A stretch of 64,000 nucleotides of DNA from Rhizobium sp. NXC14 (GTDB lineage Bacteria; Pseudomonadota; Alphaproteobacteria; Rhizobiales; Rhizobiaceae): positions 1,739,001-1,803,000 of the forward strand of contig NZ_CP021030.1 of the NCBI RefSeq assembly GCF_002117485.1, written 5' to 3'. A program made the position numbers and the translations under genes. The notes under the pieces were generated by a model that had not been told where the DNA came from, ran no database searches, and saw only the letters and a list, made by a program, of their open reading frames with translations. This document shows positions 37,794 to 47,899 of the stretch, piece by piece. Within the stretch, counting starts at the first letter, position 1; each line of letters begins with the position of its first letter.

Positions 37794-38296
37794 TTGGTCG
37801 CTTTCTCGATGGTGATGTCGCCGAGTTCGTCAATCAGCACGGTCCAGCCGTCCGGCTCGGCTGCGGGATCGGTCTTCAGATAGATCGTAGCGAAGAGGCC
37901 GGGTTGCTTGATGATGCCGCTCGAGTTTTCGGGGCGGATATCGGTCACGTATGGCTTCAGGTCGCTGATCTCCTGCAGCTCGATGGTCGAGGCAATCGCC
38001 GGACCGGTCTCGGTCTGGACAATCTGCTGAAGATAGACTTTCGATGTCCTGTCCGGCTGACGCACGGCAAAGAGCTTGTAATAGCCGTGGCGCTTTTGCT
38101 GAGGGGCGGACACGCTTTCGGCAGCGGTGGGCGCCCGCTCGACATCAGGTGCGTTGCCGTCATCCTCCCAGTAGCCGGTGCTGGTCGCGAAAATCACAGA
38201 AGCCGGCAGGATGACGTCCTGCGCGGGAGCGGCGATCGCGGCCGAGCATCCAGCGAGGAAAACCGTGGCCATCAATGTCAGGCGCATTGCCATCAT
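37790..38296 (-). CDS. Putative lipoprotein, unknown function
   Basis: 168 residues. The N-terminus MMAMRLTLMATVFLAGCS has a lipobox (LAGC, Cys17), so it is probably a lipoprotein; alternatively a cleavable signal ends after AIAA. The rest is soluble, with no recognised domain (KRHGYYKLFAVRQPDRTSK, IYLKTDPAAEPDGW). It starts one base after the nadK stop and overlaps the downstream hydrolase by 4 bases, making a nadK-lipoprotein-hydrolase operon. Confidence 0.72.
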   Translation of the reverse strand: MMAMRLTLMATVFLAGCSAAIAAPAQDVILPASVIFATSTGYWEDDGNAPDVERAPTAAESVSAPQQKRHGYYKLFAVRQPDRTSKVYLQQIVQTETGPAIASTIELQEISDLKPYVTDIRPENSSGIIKQPGLFATIYLKTDPAAEPDGWTVLIDELGDITIEKATN

Positions 38297-38297
38297 T

Positions 38298-39071
38298 TCA
38301 ATCCTTGAACTGCTCGGCGAGAATGCGGTCGGACCAGGAGCGGTCCGGATCGGAGAGGATACGCGCCGTCATATGCTCCGACTGGGCGATGCGGACATGC
38401 AGCACCGATTTGACCTCCGTATTGTCTGCCACCGCATTCACCGGCCGCTTCACCGGTTCGAGCACGTCGATATCGACAGTCACCTTGTTCGGAAGCAGGG
38501 CGCCCCTCCAGCGCCGCGGCCTGAAAGCGCTGACCGGCGTCATGGCGAGCAGTGGCGCCTCGAGCGGCAGGATGGGGCCATGGGCGGAAAGATTATAGGC
38601 CGTCGATCCCGCTGGGGTGGCCACCATCAGCCCGTCGCAGATCAGCTCCTCCAGCCGTACGCGCCCGTCGACCACCACCCTCAGATTCGCGGCCTGATAA
38701 GACTGACGGAAAAGATAAACCTCGTTGATGGCGAGCGCTGTGGAATTCGTGCCGTCGGCATTGGCCGTCGTCATCTTCAAAGGGCGGAAGGCGTTTTCGA
38801 CGGCGACGCAGATACGTTCCTGAAGCCGTTCCGTGCTGTAATCATTCATCAGAAAGCCGACCGAGCCGCGATTCATGCCGTAGACCAGCTTGCCCGAATT
38901 CATGGTGCTGTGCAGCGTCTGCAGCATGAAGCCATCGCCGCCCAGTGCGACGATGACATCAGCCTTGTCCTGAGGCACGTCGCCATAGATGCGAATCAGC
39001 TCTTCGCGCGCTGCGAGCGCCTCCATCGTCGGCGAGGCGATAAAGGAAAGCGTCTGGAATGAACGGCCCAT
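38298..39071 (-). CDS. nadK: NAD kinase
   Basis: 257 residues. The signature GGDG is at 44-47 (VALGGDGFMLQTL), followed by AINEVYLFR and TPAGSTAYNLSAHGPILPL. It phosphorylates NAD to NADP in the cytoplasm. The protein is a short form, beginning only about 40 residues before GGDG, as in other rhizobia. It is the first gene of a three-gene operon. Confidence 0.93.
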   Translation of the reverse strand: MGRSFQTLSFIASPTMEALAAREELIRIYGDVPQDKADVIVALGGDGFMLQTLHSTMNSGKLVYGMNRGSVGFLMNDYSTERLQERICVAVENAFRPLKMTTANADGTNSTALAINEVYLFRQSYQAANLRVVVDGRVRLEELICDGLMVATPAGSTAYNLSAHGPILPLEAPLLAMTPVSAFRPRRWRGALLPNKVTVDIDVLEPVKRPVNAVADNTEVKSVLHVRIAQSEHMTARILSDPDRSWSDRILAEQFKD

Positions 39072-39228
39072 ACAATGCCCTTTGTGAAGCTGCTCTAGCT
39101 AAAGGATAAATGGCAGTTGCGACAAGGCCGTTTTGCAAGACAAGGCGTTTTGAATACACGCAGACTTGTCGGCGCTCGCACGGATTTTCCTTTACAGGAT
39201 CGCAGAATCTGTTAGTTGGGCAGCTATT

Positions 39229-39304
<76 letters not shown>

Positions 39305-39634
39305 GCCTACGCTCGTGAGCTTCGGCTCGGCGAACCGAAGAGAGCGGCCAAGCGAAGGCTGTCGCGTCGTAGTTTCGTTGAGAACGAAGGCGGACTGGTT
39401 TCGATAATGCTCCGGCGCGTTTTTCCTTAATGAACCCCGTCCGAAGGTCTGTTTCAGCGGCAATTCAGCCGCGACGGCGCAGTGTCTCCCCATCCTCAAT
39501 GAGGAACCAGCCATGAAGTTCGCGGATATTTGCTGACCGCAGCCATTTCCCTCGAGTGGTGCCAATATGATCGCGACATGCCCTGGTTCTATTGCAGCTG
39601 AAGACAGTCGGTCTCAGCTACCCGTCGTTCCGGT
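39305..39634. other. 330-base spacer after tRNA-Thr
   Basis: A hairpin with stem CTTCGG (39320-39325) / CCGAAG (39335-39340) may end the tRNA transcript. A leftward open frame through here into the tRNA is antisense and rejected. Nothing else is recognised. Confidence 0.45.
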
Positions 39635-39772
39635 TCAATGCGCGAGGGGTTCGTTGATTTTGGCCTCGATCCTGTCGCCATTACCGGTCTGTCCGGCACC
39701 GGAAGGTGACATCATCGCGATGCTGAGCACCGAGGCGACCATGACGGCGACGATGGCGATCATTATGCGCAT
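39635..39772 (-). CDS. 45-residue predicted membrane/secreted peptide
   Basis: ATG 39772 with GAGGATT upstream as ribosome site. The product starts MRIMIAIVAVMVASVLSIAM, a signal-anchor-like segment, then a polar tail (SPSGAGQTGNGDRIEAKI). It lies 62 bases after another small membrane peptide gene on the same strand, so the two may form an operon. No family is recognised. Confidence 0.55.
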   Translation of the reverse strand: MRIMIAIVAVMVASVLSIAMMSPSGAGQTGNGDRIEAKINEPLAH

Positions 39773-39834
39773 AAGCGTTCAATCCTCGTTCGATCGGGGA
39801 TTAACGCGCGATTGCCGTCCGCGTTCCTCTCGGC

Positions 39835-39993
39835 CTATTGCACCGGCCCCGGCGTCGCGGGGCCAGGCGCCGTCGGCGACAAGGGATCGGCCTGGTGAAC
39901 GGGATGCGACGTGTCCACCCAAATGATGCTGAGAATGATTCCCACAAAGGCCGCGATGAAGAGGATACCGAAAATCAGCGGTCGAATGGCCAT
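39835..39993 (-). CDS. 52-residue single-pass membrane peptide with Pro-rich tail
   Basis: ATG 39993 preceded by AAGGAG at good spacing. Residues about 5-26 (PLIFGILFIAAFVGIILSII) form one membrane helix; the tail is rich in Pro, Ala and Gly (SPTAPGPATPGPVQ). Unknown function. It heads a possible two-gene unit with the 45-residue peptide. Confidence 0.6.
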   Translation of the reverse strand: MAIRPLIFGILFIAAFVGIILSIIWVDTSHPVHQADPLSPTAPGPATPGPVQ

Positions 39994-40118
39994 GATGGGA
40001 ATCGCTCCTTCTTGCTTATGACCGGTCGCTACGGATCGATCGCCGCCCGATCATAATGCTCCAGAAGGTCATTCCAAGGCAAAAAGTGGATTTCTCCGGC
40101 TCGAGCCATGCGCCGGGA

Positions 40119-40811
40119 TCAGTGGCGCACGAGCGATAGCGGCTTGCCGCCTTCTTCTCTGGACTTGTCGAAATTGCCGTCGGCGCGCATGTCGAAGCTG
40201 AGCGACGAACCGTCATGGCTCATCAGCGTCAGCCCGAAACCATCGATATCCCATATGGTGAGCTTGAGCCCGGCGACATTGGCGGCGCAGTCTCCGGAAA
40301 GCGATAGGGGTGCATGGCCGTCCGTATCGACGGTGCCGTCGAGTGTCACGCTGCAGAGCTTTTCGCCGCCCGGTCTTTGCATTGCCCATGTCCCGGCAAG
40401 GCTCCTGAAGGTCGGCAAGTGATCGACACCATCGGGTGCCGAGATCAGCAGGAGCGGTGTTTCGTCTTCCGTTTTCATCGCTGAACCCTCGTTCTCGACG
40501 AAACGGGCGATGACCTTGCGCATCGCATCGATCAGAATGAGGCCGCCATTGCCGTCGAAATTCCAGGCATAGGACTCGGCAAGCGCCGGCAGTGGCGTAG
40601 TGCAAGACTCCTGGCCAGAGAGCGAATAGCCGCCGATCGCCGTACTGGTTTCAAGCGTCATCCGGCATCCCGCGCGGCCGTCTTGCGGGGCAAAGAGATA
40701 GGCCCCGGCCTGCGCTTTGACAATATCGGCATCGATCTCCTGGCCCTGGGCCAGGCCACAAGCAAGGAGGGCTGCTGCCGCAGCCGAAAGCCGGACGACG
40801 AAACGGATCAT
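40119..40811 (-). CDS. Secreted protein with two AprI/Inh-type domains
   Basis: 230 residues from ATG 40811 (ribosome site GGGGGAAG). A signal peptide (MIRFVVRLSAAAAALLACGL, cleavage near AQG-QEI) precedes two similar domains. Domain 1 (about 30-130) has AGAYLFAPQDGRAGC...GYSLSGQESC...WNFDGNGG. Domain 2 (about 135-230) has AGTWAMQRPGGEKLC...PLSLSGDC...WDIDGFGL. Each has a conserved Cys pair like the AprI/Inh metalloprotease-inhibitor beta-barrel. It probably acts in the periplasm. No metalloprotease gene is adjacent, so inhibitor function is inference. Confidence 0.78.
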   Translation of the reverse strand: MIRFVVRLSAAAAALLACGLAQGQEIDADIVKAQAGAYLFAPQDGRAGCRMTLETSTAIGGYSLSGQESCTTPLPALAESYAWNFDGNGGLILIDAMRKVIARFVENEGSAMKTEDETPLLLISAPDGVDHLPTFRSLAGTWAMQRPGGEKLCSVTLDGTVDTDGHAPLSLSGDCAANVAGLKLTIWDIDGFGLTLMSHDGSSLSFDMRADGNFDKSREEGGKPLSLVRH

Positions 40812-40874
40812 GACACTTCCCCCTGGCGCGATGACTGCGGTCGCTTGAATTGAGCTGGTCGCTTGTTGGCCCAC

Positions 40875-41765
40875 CTATGGCTTCAGATAGAGCCGCGCCG
40901 CATAAAGCGCGATCGCCGCTGCATTCGAGACGTTCAGCGATTTGATTGCGCCCGGCATGTCGAGGCGGGCAAGCGCGTTGACGGTTTCGCGTGTCTTCTG
41001 CCTGAGCCCCTTGCCCTCCGAGCCGAGCACCAGCGCCACCTTATCGCCTGAGAAGGTGCCTTCGAGCGGCGCCGGTCCTTCCGAATCGAGGCCGATGGTG
41101 GAGAAGCCGAGCCTGTGCAATTCGCCGAGTGCATCGGCGAGATTGGTGATCTGTATATAAGGTATCAGTTCCAGGGCGCCGGAGGCGGATTTGGCGAGCA
41201 CGCCTGACTCGGTCGGGCTATGTCTCTGGGTGGTGATAACGGCCCCGGCATTGAAGGCGACGGCCGAGCGCATGATCGCGCCGACATTGTGCGGATCGGT
41301 GACCTGATCAAGCACGAGCAGGAGAGGGCTGTCCTTTAGCGCTTCGAGCCGGCGCATCGGTAGCGGCCGCGTTTCCAGCATGACGCCCTGATGGATCGCC
41401 TCGGGACCCAGCACCTTGTCGATCTCGTGCGGCGAGACGATTTCGAAGGGAATGCCGAGCGTCTCGACGTCGATTTCCAGGCGCGCGAGCGCATTCTGTG
41501 TCGTAAACAGCTTGATCTTCTTGCGCTCCGGATTGTCGAGAGCGGCGCGCACTGTATGGAGGCCATAGAGATATACCTGGTCGGGCGCGAGCGCCGGCGG
41601 CTTCCAGTCATCAGCTCCACGCCGGCGCTTCTGTGGCTGGGGTGTCGGGATCTCGCCGCGTTCGCGCTTGGCGTCACGGTGGGCGCGCCTCAGATTGGCG
41701 TAGTGCGTATCCTTGGCGGATGGCTCTGTCGCGGCCTTGCCGCCGGATTTGTTGTCTTTGCTCAT
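40875..41765 (-). CDS. rlmB: 23S rRNA (guanosine-2'-O-)-methyltransferase RlmB / TrmH family
   Basis: 296 residues. A basic disordered N-terminus (about 1-55) is followed by the substrate-binding domain (VYLYGLHTVRAALDNPERK) and a SPOUT methyltransferase domain with DPHNVGAIMRSAVAFNAGAVI, LVLGSEGKGLR and SLNVSNAAAIALY, the three knot motifs. It methylates the ribose of a guanosine in 23S rRNA (G2251 in E. coli). It lies leftward between tRNA-Thr and tRNA-Tyr and breaks up the tRNA cluster. Confidence 0.9.
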   Translation of the reverse strand: MSKDNKSGGKAATEPSAKDTHYANLRRAHRDAKRERGEIPTPQPQKRRRGADDWKPPALAPDQVYLYGLHTVRAALDNPERKKIKLFTTQNALARLEIDVETLGIPFEIVSPHEIDKVLGPEAIHQGVMLETRPLPMRRLEALKDSPLLLVLDQVTDPHNVGAIMRSAVAFNAGAVITTQRHSPTESGVLAKSASGALELIPYIQITNLADALGELHRLGFSTIGLDSEGPAPLEGTFSGDKVALVLGSEGKGLRQKTRETVNALARLDMPGAIKSLNVSNAAAIALYAARLYLKP

Positions 41766-41968
41766 GCGGCTTTATAGCCATGGCGTTCGCTGCCGCATAG
41801 GCTTTCTTTCAAATGCCGGCTTTCGGCGGCGAATGAAATTTTTCGTGTTTTTTCCATTGTCATCGTGTTGACAGACGGAAATGCTCCGGTCATATACGCG
41901 GCGCAGACGACGGGCGGCAACGCTTCGAAGTCTGACGAACTTGGTCTTCAAGATCCGGACGAAAAACT

Positions 41969-42053
41969 GGAGAGATGCCCGAGTGGTTAAAGGGGACGGA
42001 CTGTAAATCCGTTGGCTCAGCCTACGTTGGTTCAAATCCAACTCTCTCCACCA
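41969..42053 (+). tRNA. tRNA-Tyr (anticodon GTA)
   Basis: 85 bases with encoded CCA and a long variable arm, a class II tRNA. Acceptor GGAGAGA / TCTCTCC, anticodon loop CTGTAAA, T-arm TTGGTTCAAATCCAA. tRNA-Gly follows after 24 bases. Confidence 0.96.
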
Positions 42054-42077
42054 TTCGTCATCGGATCTGACCATCCC

Positions 42078-42151
42078 GCGGGTATAGCTCAATGGTAGAG
42101 CAGCAGCCTTCCAAGCTGAATACGCGGGTTCGATTCCCGCTACCCGCTCCA
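42078..42151 (+). tRNA. tRNA-Gly (anticodon TCC)
   Basis: 74 bases with encoded CCA. Acceptor GCGGGTA / TACCCGC, anticodon loop CTTCCAA, T-arm CGGGTTCGATTCCCG. Last tRNA before tuf copy 1. Confidence 0.96.
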
Positions 42152-42491
42152 GTCTCCCTTAAAGCCAGTTGACGCGATCGCAGTCGCGATCGTCACGCGC
42201 GCTGTTTCCAGCCGTGGCTGAGACGCCGGCCGCCATTGCCGCAGGCGAGGGATGTCAATGCCGGCGGCCGCGGCTCATCCTTGGTGATCCGTGCGATTTT
42301 CTCTGAGATTCCAGCGATTTTTGGAGGGGGCGCGGCGAATCGCCTTGCAGGCGGCGAATTGTCTCCCATATGCGCTGTCACGCCAAGATTGGCGTCTGCA
42401 ATTAAGTCTTGCGCAATTTCGCCGAAAGCCTTAAACGGCGGCACTAAACCGGTTCGCCGGGGCCACCATTTCGTTCACAGGAAGCATTCAA
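42152..42491 (+). other. 340-base leader between tRNA-Gly and tuf copy 1
   Basis: No coding region. A perfect hairpin CGATCGC-AGTC-GCGATCG lies at 42175-42192 just after the tRNA and may process or end the tRNA transcript. A 16-base palindrome ACGCCAA-GA-TTGGCGT lies at 42380-42395, about 100 bases before tuf. The ribosome site AGGAAG lies shortly before the ATG. A separate tuf promoter is likely but was not pinned down. Confidence 0.5.
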
Positions 42492-43667
<1,176 letters not shown>

Positions 43668-43695
43668 CCTTTCAGGTTATCCACAATCAGGAAGG

Positions 43696-43720
43696 CCCCG
43701 CTGGAAACAGCGGGGTTTTT
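43696..43720 (+). terminator. Terminator of tuf copy 1
   Basis: CCCCGCTG-GAAA-CAGCGGGG then TTTTT: a perfect 8-bp stem with a GNRA-type loop, 28 bases after the stop codon. Confidence 0.92.
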
Positions 43721-43869
43721 CGTTTTTGATGCATCCGAGCTGTTTAACAGGTGTTGTAAAAATATCGTTAAAGATGCTCGTCACAGTATTTTGTTCATCT
43801 CACGTTCAGAAAGCAGTTGTGATTGGCTCATTTTAGTCCAGACTCCTCCCTGTAAAGAGGAGAGTCGGG

Positions 43870-44004
43870 ATGATTCCAAAGGCCACATTCGTTGCGACGA
43901 TATTCGCAATGTATGTTTTCACGATGTTTTTCATCGCTGCGATTCCGCAAGAGGTTGTTCAATCGGCCGGAGTGCAGATCAATGAGGTAAGCGTCGTCAA
44001 GTGA
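43870..44004 (+). CDS. 44-residue predicted membrane peptide
   Basis: ATG 43870 with AGGAGAG upstream. MIPKATFVATIFAMYVFTMF then IAAIPQEVVQSAGVQINEVSVVK: one hydrophobic helix (about 5-23) and a polar C-terminus. It is well separated from tuf by a terminator, so it has its own promoter. Unknown function. Confidence 0.55.
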   Translation: MIPKATFVATIFAMYVFTMFFIAAIPQEVVQSAGVQINEVSVVK

Positions 44005-44177
44005 CGACCTTTCCAGTTCATCGCACGGGGCTGCGGTGATAGGCAATAATTGGCCAGGTGCTCCCGGATAGGGTGCTCCTGGCGCGGCGGGGTGAAATAC
44101 CTCGCAGAACGCTCGCTTGCTCTTCGCGCGGAAGCGTCTAACTATGCCTCCGGTTTCATGATGCGGAGGACATTTCC

Positions 44178-45071
44178 ATGAAAAAGCGGATTCTGTTCAC
44201 GGGCGGTTCCGGCAAGGCAGGTCGCCATGCCGTGCCATGGCTCGTCAATGCAGGCTACGAGGTTCACAACCTCGATCTCGTGCCTCTGGACAGCCCCGGC
44301 GTCACCAATCTCATCGCCGACATCACCGATAGCGGCCAGGTCTTCAACGCGCTGTCGATGCATCGCGATTTTCCCGATCTCGACGCGGGCAGGGGTGTTC
44401 AGCCCTTTGATGCCGTCGTGCATTTCGCTGCCATTCCGCGCATTTTGATCAAGCCGGATAACGAGACCTTCCGCATCAACGTGATGGGCACTTACAATGT
44501 CATCGAAGCGGCGGTGAAGCTCGGGATCCGGAAGATCATCGTCGCATCGAGCGAGACGACCTACGGCGTCTGTTTCGCCGAAGGTCATCGCGACTTCCAC
44601 CAGTTTCCGCTAGAGGAAGACTACGACGTCAATCCGATGGATTCCTACGGCCTCTCCAAGGTCGTCAACGAAAAGACGGCACGCGCCTTTGCCGAACGAT
44701 CGGGCTTCGACATCTATGCGCTGCGCATCGGCAACGTTATCGAGCCGCACGAATATGAGAGATTCCCGACCTATTTTGCCCATCCCGAGATGCGCAAGCG
44801 CATCACCTGGAGCTATATCGACGCTCGCGACCTGGGACAGATCTGCCATCTCTGCATCGACAAGGACGGGCTTGGCTACCAGGTCTTCAATGCTGCTAAC
44901 GACACGGTTTCGGCCAATACGCCGTCGAAGGAGTTGGCGAAGCGATTCTTCCCCAACGTACCGTTCACCCGCGAGATCGGTGAATATGAGGGGCTGCTTT
45001 CCAACCGCAAGATTCGCGAGGTGCTTGGCTTCAAGGAAGAACACGACTGGCGGAAATATGTGAAGGTCTGA
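44178..45071 (+). CDS. NAD-dependent epimerase/dehydratase (extended SDR)
   Basis: 297 residues. The dinucleotide-binding GGSGKAG is at 9-15, with HFAAIPRI, then SSETTYG and the active-site YxxxK as SYGLSK (about 157-161). This is the extended short-chain dehydrogenase family acting on nucleotide sugars or sugar acids; uronate dehydrogenase-like proteins look similar. The substrate cannot be told. It is a single gene inserted between tuf and tRNA-Trp. Confidence 0.82.
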   Translation: MKKRILFTGGSGKAGRHAVPWLVNAGYEVHNLDLVPLDSPGVTNLIADITDSGQVFNALSMHRDFPDLDAGRGVQPFDAVVHFAAIPRILIKPDNETFRINVMGTYNVIEAAVKLGIRKIIVASSETTYGVCFAEGHRDFHQFPLEEDYDVNPMDSYGLSKVVNEKTARAFAERSGFDIYALRIGNVIEPHEYERFPTYFAHPEMRKRITWSYIDARDLGQICHLCIDKDGLGYQVFNAANDTVSANTPSKELAKRFFPNVPFTREIGEYEGLLSNRKIREVLGFKEEHDWRKYVKV

Positions 45072-45236
45072 ACGCTTCCTGTTGCCCGATCGAAAGGCGG
45101 ACGCTCGCAAATGAGCAGAACGCTTTGAAAATCGAAAATCGTGCTTGCCAATCCGCTGCCGCCGTCTTAAAGGGAGCGCCATGCATTTCGGCAGCGATTT
45201 GCGGGTCTTGGCCCGGGCGCTGGAGGACAGGCATGA

Positions 45237-45312
<76 letters not shown>

Positions 45313-45506
45313 TTTTCCCTGATACGGACAGCGCGGCGCTGCTCGCGGCATACCGGGCTGGGGATCAATTGGTGGCAACTAATTTCGTTAAACTTCGGTT
45401 TCCCTCTTGTGCATTCGGGAATCGGTGTTTATTTAGGGTTCAACAGACACGCGGTGCGTGGGGCTGATAGTTTCAGCTTTACGCGCCGTAATTGCGTGGG
45501 CAGTCG

Positions 45507-45707
45507 ATGGCATCCAAATCCAATCCGTTAGCGTTTCTGCAGCAGGTTCGCTCCGAGACGTCCAAGGTCACATGGCCGTCGCGCCGCGAGACGATGATCT
45601 CGACGGTCATGGTGCTGGTGATGGTGGTATTTGCCGCGCTGTTTTTCTTTGCCGCTGACCAGCTGATCGGCTGGGTCCTGAGCTTCGTGCTCAATACCGG
45701 CAACTGA
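45507..45707 (+). CDS. secE: Preprotein translocase subunit SecE
   Basis: 66 residues from ATG 45507 (MASKSNPLAFLQQVRSETSK). The amphipathic segment VTWPSRRET and a single C-terminal membrane helix (about 33-58) match the short one-helix SecE type. It stabilises SecY in the translocon. nusG follows within 20 bases, the almost universal pairing. Confidence 0.93.
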   Translation: MASKSNPLAFLQQVRSETSKVTWPSRRETMISTVMVLVMVVFAALFFFAADQLIGWVLSFVLNTGN

Positions 45708-45724
45708 TACGGGTGGAGATGAAA

Positions 45725-46255
45725 ATGGCGGCACGTTGGTACATCGTCCACGCGTACTCGAATTTTGAAAAGAAGGTAGCTGAAGACATCGAGAACAAGG
45801 CTCGCCAGAAGGGGCTTGAGCACCTGTTCGAGAAGATCCTCGTGCCGACCGAAAAGGTTGTGGAAGTGCGTCGCGGCCGCAAGGTCGATAGCGAGCGCAA
45901 GTTCTTCCCGGGTTATGTCCTGGTTCGCGCCAATCTGACGGACGAGGCCTACCACCTGATCAAGAATACGCCGAAGGTCACGGGTTTCCTCGGCTCCGAC
46001 AATAAGCCCGTTCCGATTCCGGATTATGAAGCCGAGCGTATTCTCGGCCAGGTTCAGGAAGGTGTCGAGCGGCCGAAGGCATCCGTTACCTTCGAGATCG
46101 GCGAGCAGGTCCGCGTTTCCGATGGTCCCTTCGCCTCGTTCAACGGCACGGTTCAGGATGTGGACGAAGAGCGTTCGCGCCTGAAGGTGGAAGTGTCGAT
46201 TTTCGGCCGCGCAACACCGGTCGAGCTGGAATACGCTCAGGTCGAGAAGGTCTGA
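45725..46255 (+). CDS. nusG: Transcription termination/antitermination protein NusG
   Basis: 176 residues from ATG 45725 (MAARWYIVHAYSNFEKK); in-frame ATG 45719 is a possible alternative. The NGN domain with RKFFPGYVLVRANLTDEAYHLIKNTPKVTGFLG is followed by the KOW domain (IGEQVRVSDGPFASFNGTVQDVDEE). It binds RNA polymerase and links it to Rho or the ribosome. Confidence 0.96.
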   Translation: MAARWYIVHAYSNFEKKVAEDIENKARQKGLEHLFEKILVPTEKVVEVRRGRKVDSERKFFPGYVLVRANLTDEAYHLIKNTPKVTGFLGSDNKPVPIPDYEAERILGQVQEGVERPKASVTFEIGEQVRVSDGPFASFNGTVQDVDEERSRLKVEVSIFGRATPVELEYAQVEKV

Positions 46256-46293
46256 TTGCAGATTTGGAGGCTGGCCTTTGAGGTCTGTTTCCG

Positions 46294-46411
46294 GCGGACC
46301 TAGTCCGCATCCGCGTGGAAGGTGAGGGGTCTTAGCCGGGCCCTATTGATCCGCACCACGCAACCGCAGCCGCCGGAGCGATCCGGCATCACGGGCCGGG
46401 CAACCGGCCGT
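46294..46411 (+). promoter_or_regulatory. Structured leader of rplK-rplA
   Basis: Hairpin GCGGAC-CTA-GTCCGC at 46294-46308 and a second GGCCGG-GCAA-CCGGCC at 46394-46409, just before the rplK ribosome site. In E. coli L1 represses this operon by binding near the rplK start. That the second hairpin is such a target is inference. Confidence 0.45.
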
Positions 46412-46430
46412 TCATGAAAGGCAGAGAGAT

Positions 46431-46862
46431 ATGGCTAAGAAAGTTGCAGGCCAGCTCAAGCTTCAGGTCAAGGCAGGATCGGCGAACCCGTCCCCGCCGA
46501 TCGGCCCGGCGCTTGGTCAGCGTGGCATTAACATCATGGAATTCTGCAAGGCGTTCAACGCCGCCACGCAGGAAATGGAAAAGGGTATGCCGATTCCGGT
46601 CGTCATCACCTATTACCAGGACAAGTCCTTCACCTTCGCGATGAAGCAGCCTCCGGTCAGCTACTGGCTGAAGAAGGAAGCGAAGATCACATCCGGTTCC
46701 AAGACCCCGGGCAAGGGCGCAAAGGCCGGTACCCTCACCAAGGCTCAGATCAAGACGATCGCGGAAGCTAAGATGAAGGACCTGAACGCAGCGGATATCG
46801 AAGGCGCAATGGCGATGATCGAGGGCTCTGCCCGCGCCATGGGCCTGGAAGTGGTGGGTTAA
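46431..46862 (+). CDS. rplK: 50S ribosomal protein L11
   Basis: 143 residues. [21 protein letters not shown] is the L11 signature, and the C-terminal RNA-binding domain ([21 protein letters not shown]) is complete. It forms the GTPase-associated centre with 23S rRNA. rplA starts 4 bases after its stop. Confidence 0.97.
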   Translation: MAKKVAGQLKLQVKAGSANPSPPIGPALGQRGINIMEFCKAFNAATQEMEKGMPIPVVITYYQDKSFTFAMKQPPVSYWLKKEAKITSGSKTPGKGAKAGTLTKAQIKTIAEAKMKDLNAADIEGAMAMIEGSARAMGLEVVG

Positions 46863-46866
46863 GACC

Positions 46867-47568
46867 ATGGCAGGCAAGCGCACACGCAAGATCAACGAAG
46901 GTGTTGATCCCACCAAGCTCTACGCTCTCACGACCGCCATCGGCATGGTCAAGGAACGGGCTGTCGCAAAGTTCGACGAAACCATCGAAGTATCGATGAA
47001 CCTCGGCGTTGATCCGCGTCATGCGGACCAGATGGTTCGCGGCGTCGTCAACCTGCCGAACGGCACCGGCCGTACGGTTCGCGTCGCCGTCTTCGCTCGT
47101 GGCGCCAAGGCTGACGAAGCCAAGGCTGCCGGTGCCGATGTCGTTGGCGCCGAAGACCTCGTCGAAATCGTCCAGGGCGGCAAGATCGAATTCGATCGCT
47201 GCATCGCCACCCCCGACATGATGCCGCTCGTCGGCCGTCTCGGTAAGGTTCTTGGCCCGCGCGGCATGATGCCGAACCCGAAGGTCGGAACCGTCACCAT
47301 GGACGTCGCCGGAGCCGTCAAGGCTTCCAAGGGCGGCGCCGTCGAGTTCCGCGTCGAGAAGGCTGGTATCGTCCATGCCGGCATTGGCAAGGCCTCTTTC
47401 GACGCCAAGGCTCTGGAAGAAAACATCCGCGCCTTTGCCGACGCCGTCATCAAGGCGAAGCCGGCTGGCGCCAAGGGCAACTACGTCAAGCGCGTGGCGA
47501 TTTCCTCGACCATGGGCCCGGGCGTCAAGATCGAAGTCGGCTCGGTCACCGCGGCTCCGACTGCATAA
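46867..47568 (+). CDS. rplA: 50S ribosomal protein L1
   Basis: 233 residues; conserved [20 protein letters not shown] and [20 protein letters not shown]. It builds the L1 stalk near the E site, and in relatives represses the rplKA mRNA. Start ATG 46867, coupled to rplK. Confidence 0.97.
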   Translation: MAGKRTRKINEGVDPTKLYALTTAIGMVKERAVAKFDETIEVSMNLGVDPRHADQMVRGVVNLPNGTGRTVRVAVFARGAKADEAKAAGADVVGAEDLVEIVQGGKIEFDRCIATPDMMPLVGRLGKVLGPRGMMPNPKVGTVTMDVAGAVKASKGGAVEFRVEKAGIVHAGIGKASFDAKALEENIRAFADAVIKAKPAGAKGNYVKRVAISSTMGPGVKIEVGSVTAAPTA

Positions 47569-47576
47569 GTTTATGG

Positions 47577-47646
47577 CCGGGCTTCGGCCCGGTCGCTGAA
47601 TTTCCGGCCTCGCAAGGGGCCGGAATATTCCGGAGAAATCCGGAAT
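47577..47646 (+). promoter_or_regulatory. Three tandem perfect hairpins between rplA and rplJ
   Basis: CCGGGC-TTCG-GCCCGG (47577-47592), TTCCGGCC...GGCCGGAA (47602-47625) and ATTCCGG-AGAAAT-CCGGAAT (47627-47646). No T run follows, so they may be RNA processing or partial termination signals rather than a simple terminator. Confidence 0.55.
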
Positions 47647-47899
47647 CCTGTCCGAGATTGCAGGTGGTTTTCCCTTAATCACTTGGCCTGCATGAGACGG
47701 GTAAGACCCGAATTGCATGAAGTTCGCTTCTTGGAACTCGGTTCGAGCCTTGGATGCCTTGTGCCTCTTCAGCCTTGATTGGCGCGGAGCGCGAGGGGAC
47801 AGGATCCTCAAGCGTCGCTTGGGATCTCTTTTGATCCCAGGGGGCAAAAGGCAACCCGGTGGGTCCGTTTCAAACGGTCCCGCCAACTGGAGATAGGCA
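47647..47899 (+). promoter_or_regulatory. L10 leader-like region before rplJ
   Basis: About 250 bases of non-coding leader with hairpin GGGATC...GATCCC (47821-47838) and a long hairpin GGTGGG.CCGTT...AACGG.CCCGCC (47858-47884), which ends just before the ribosome site. Leaders here bind the L10-L7/L12 complex and repress the operon in many bacteria. Match to the known family was not tested. Confidence 0.5.
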
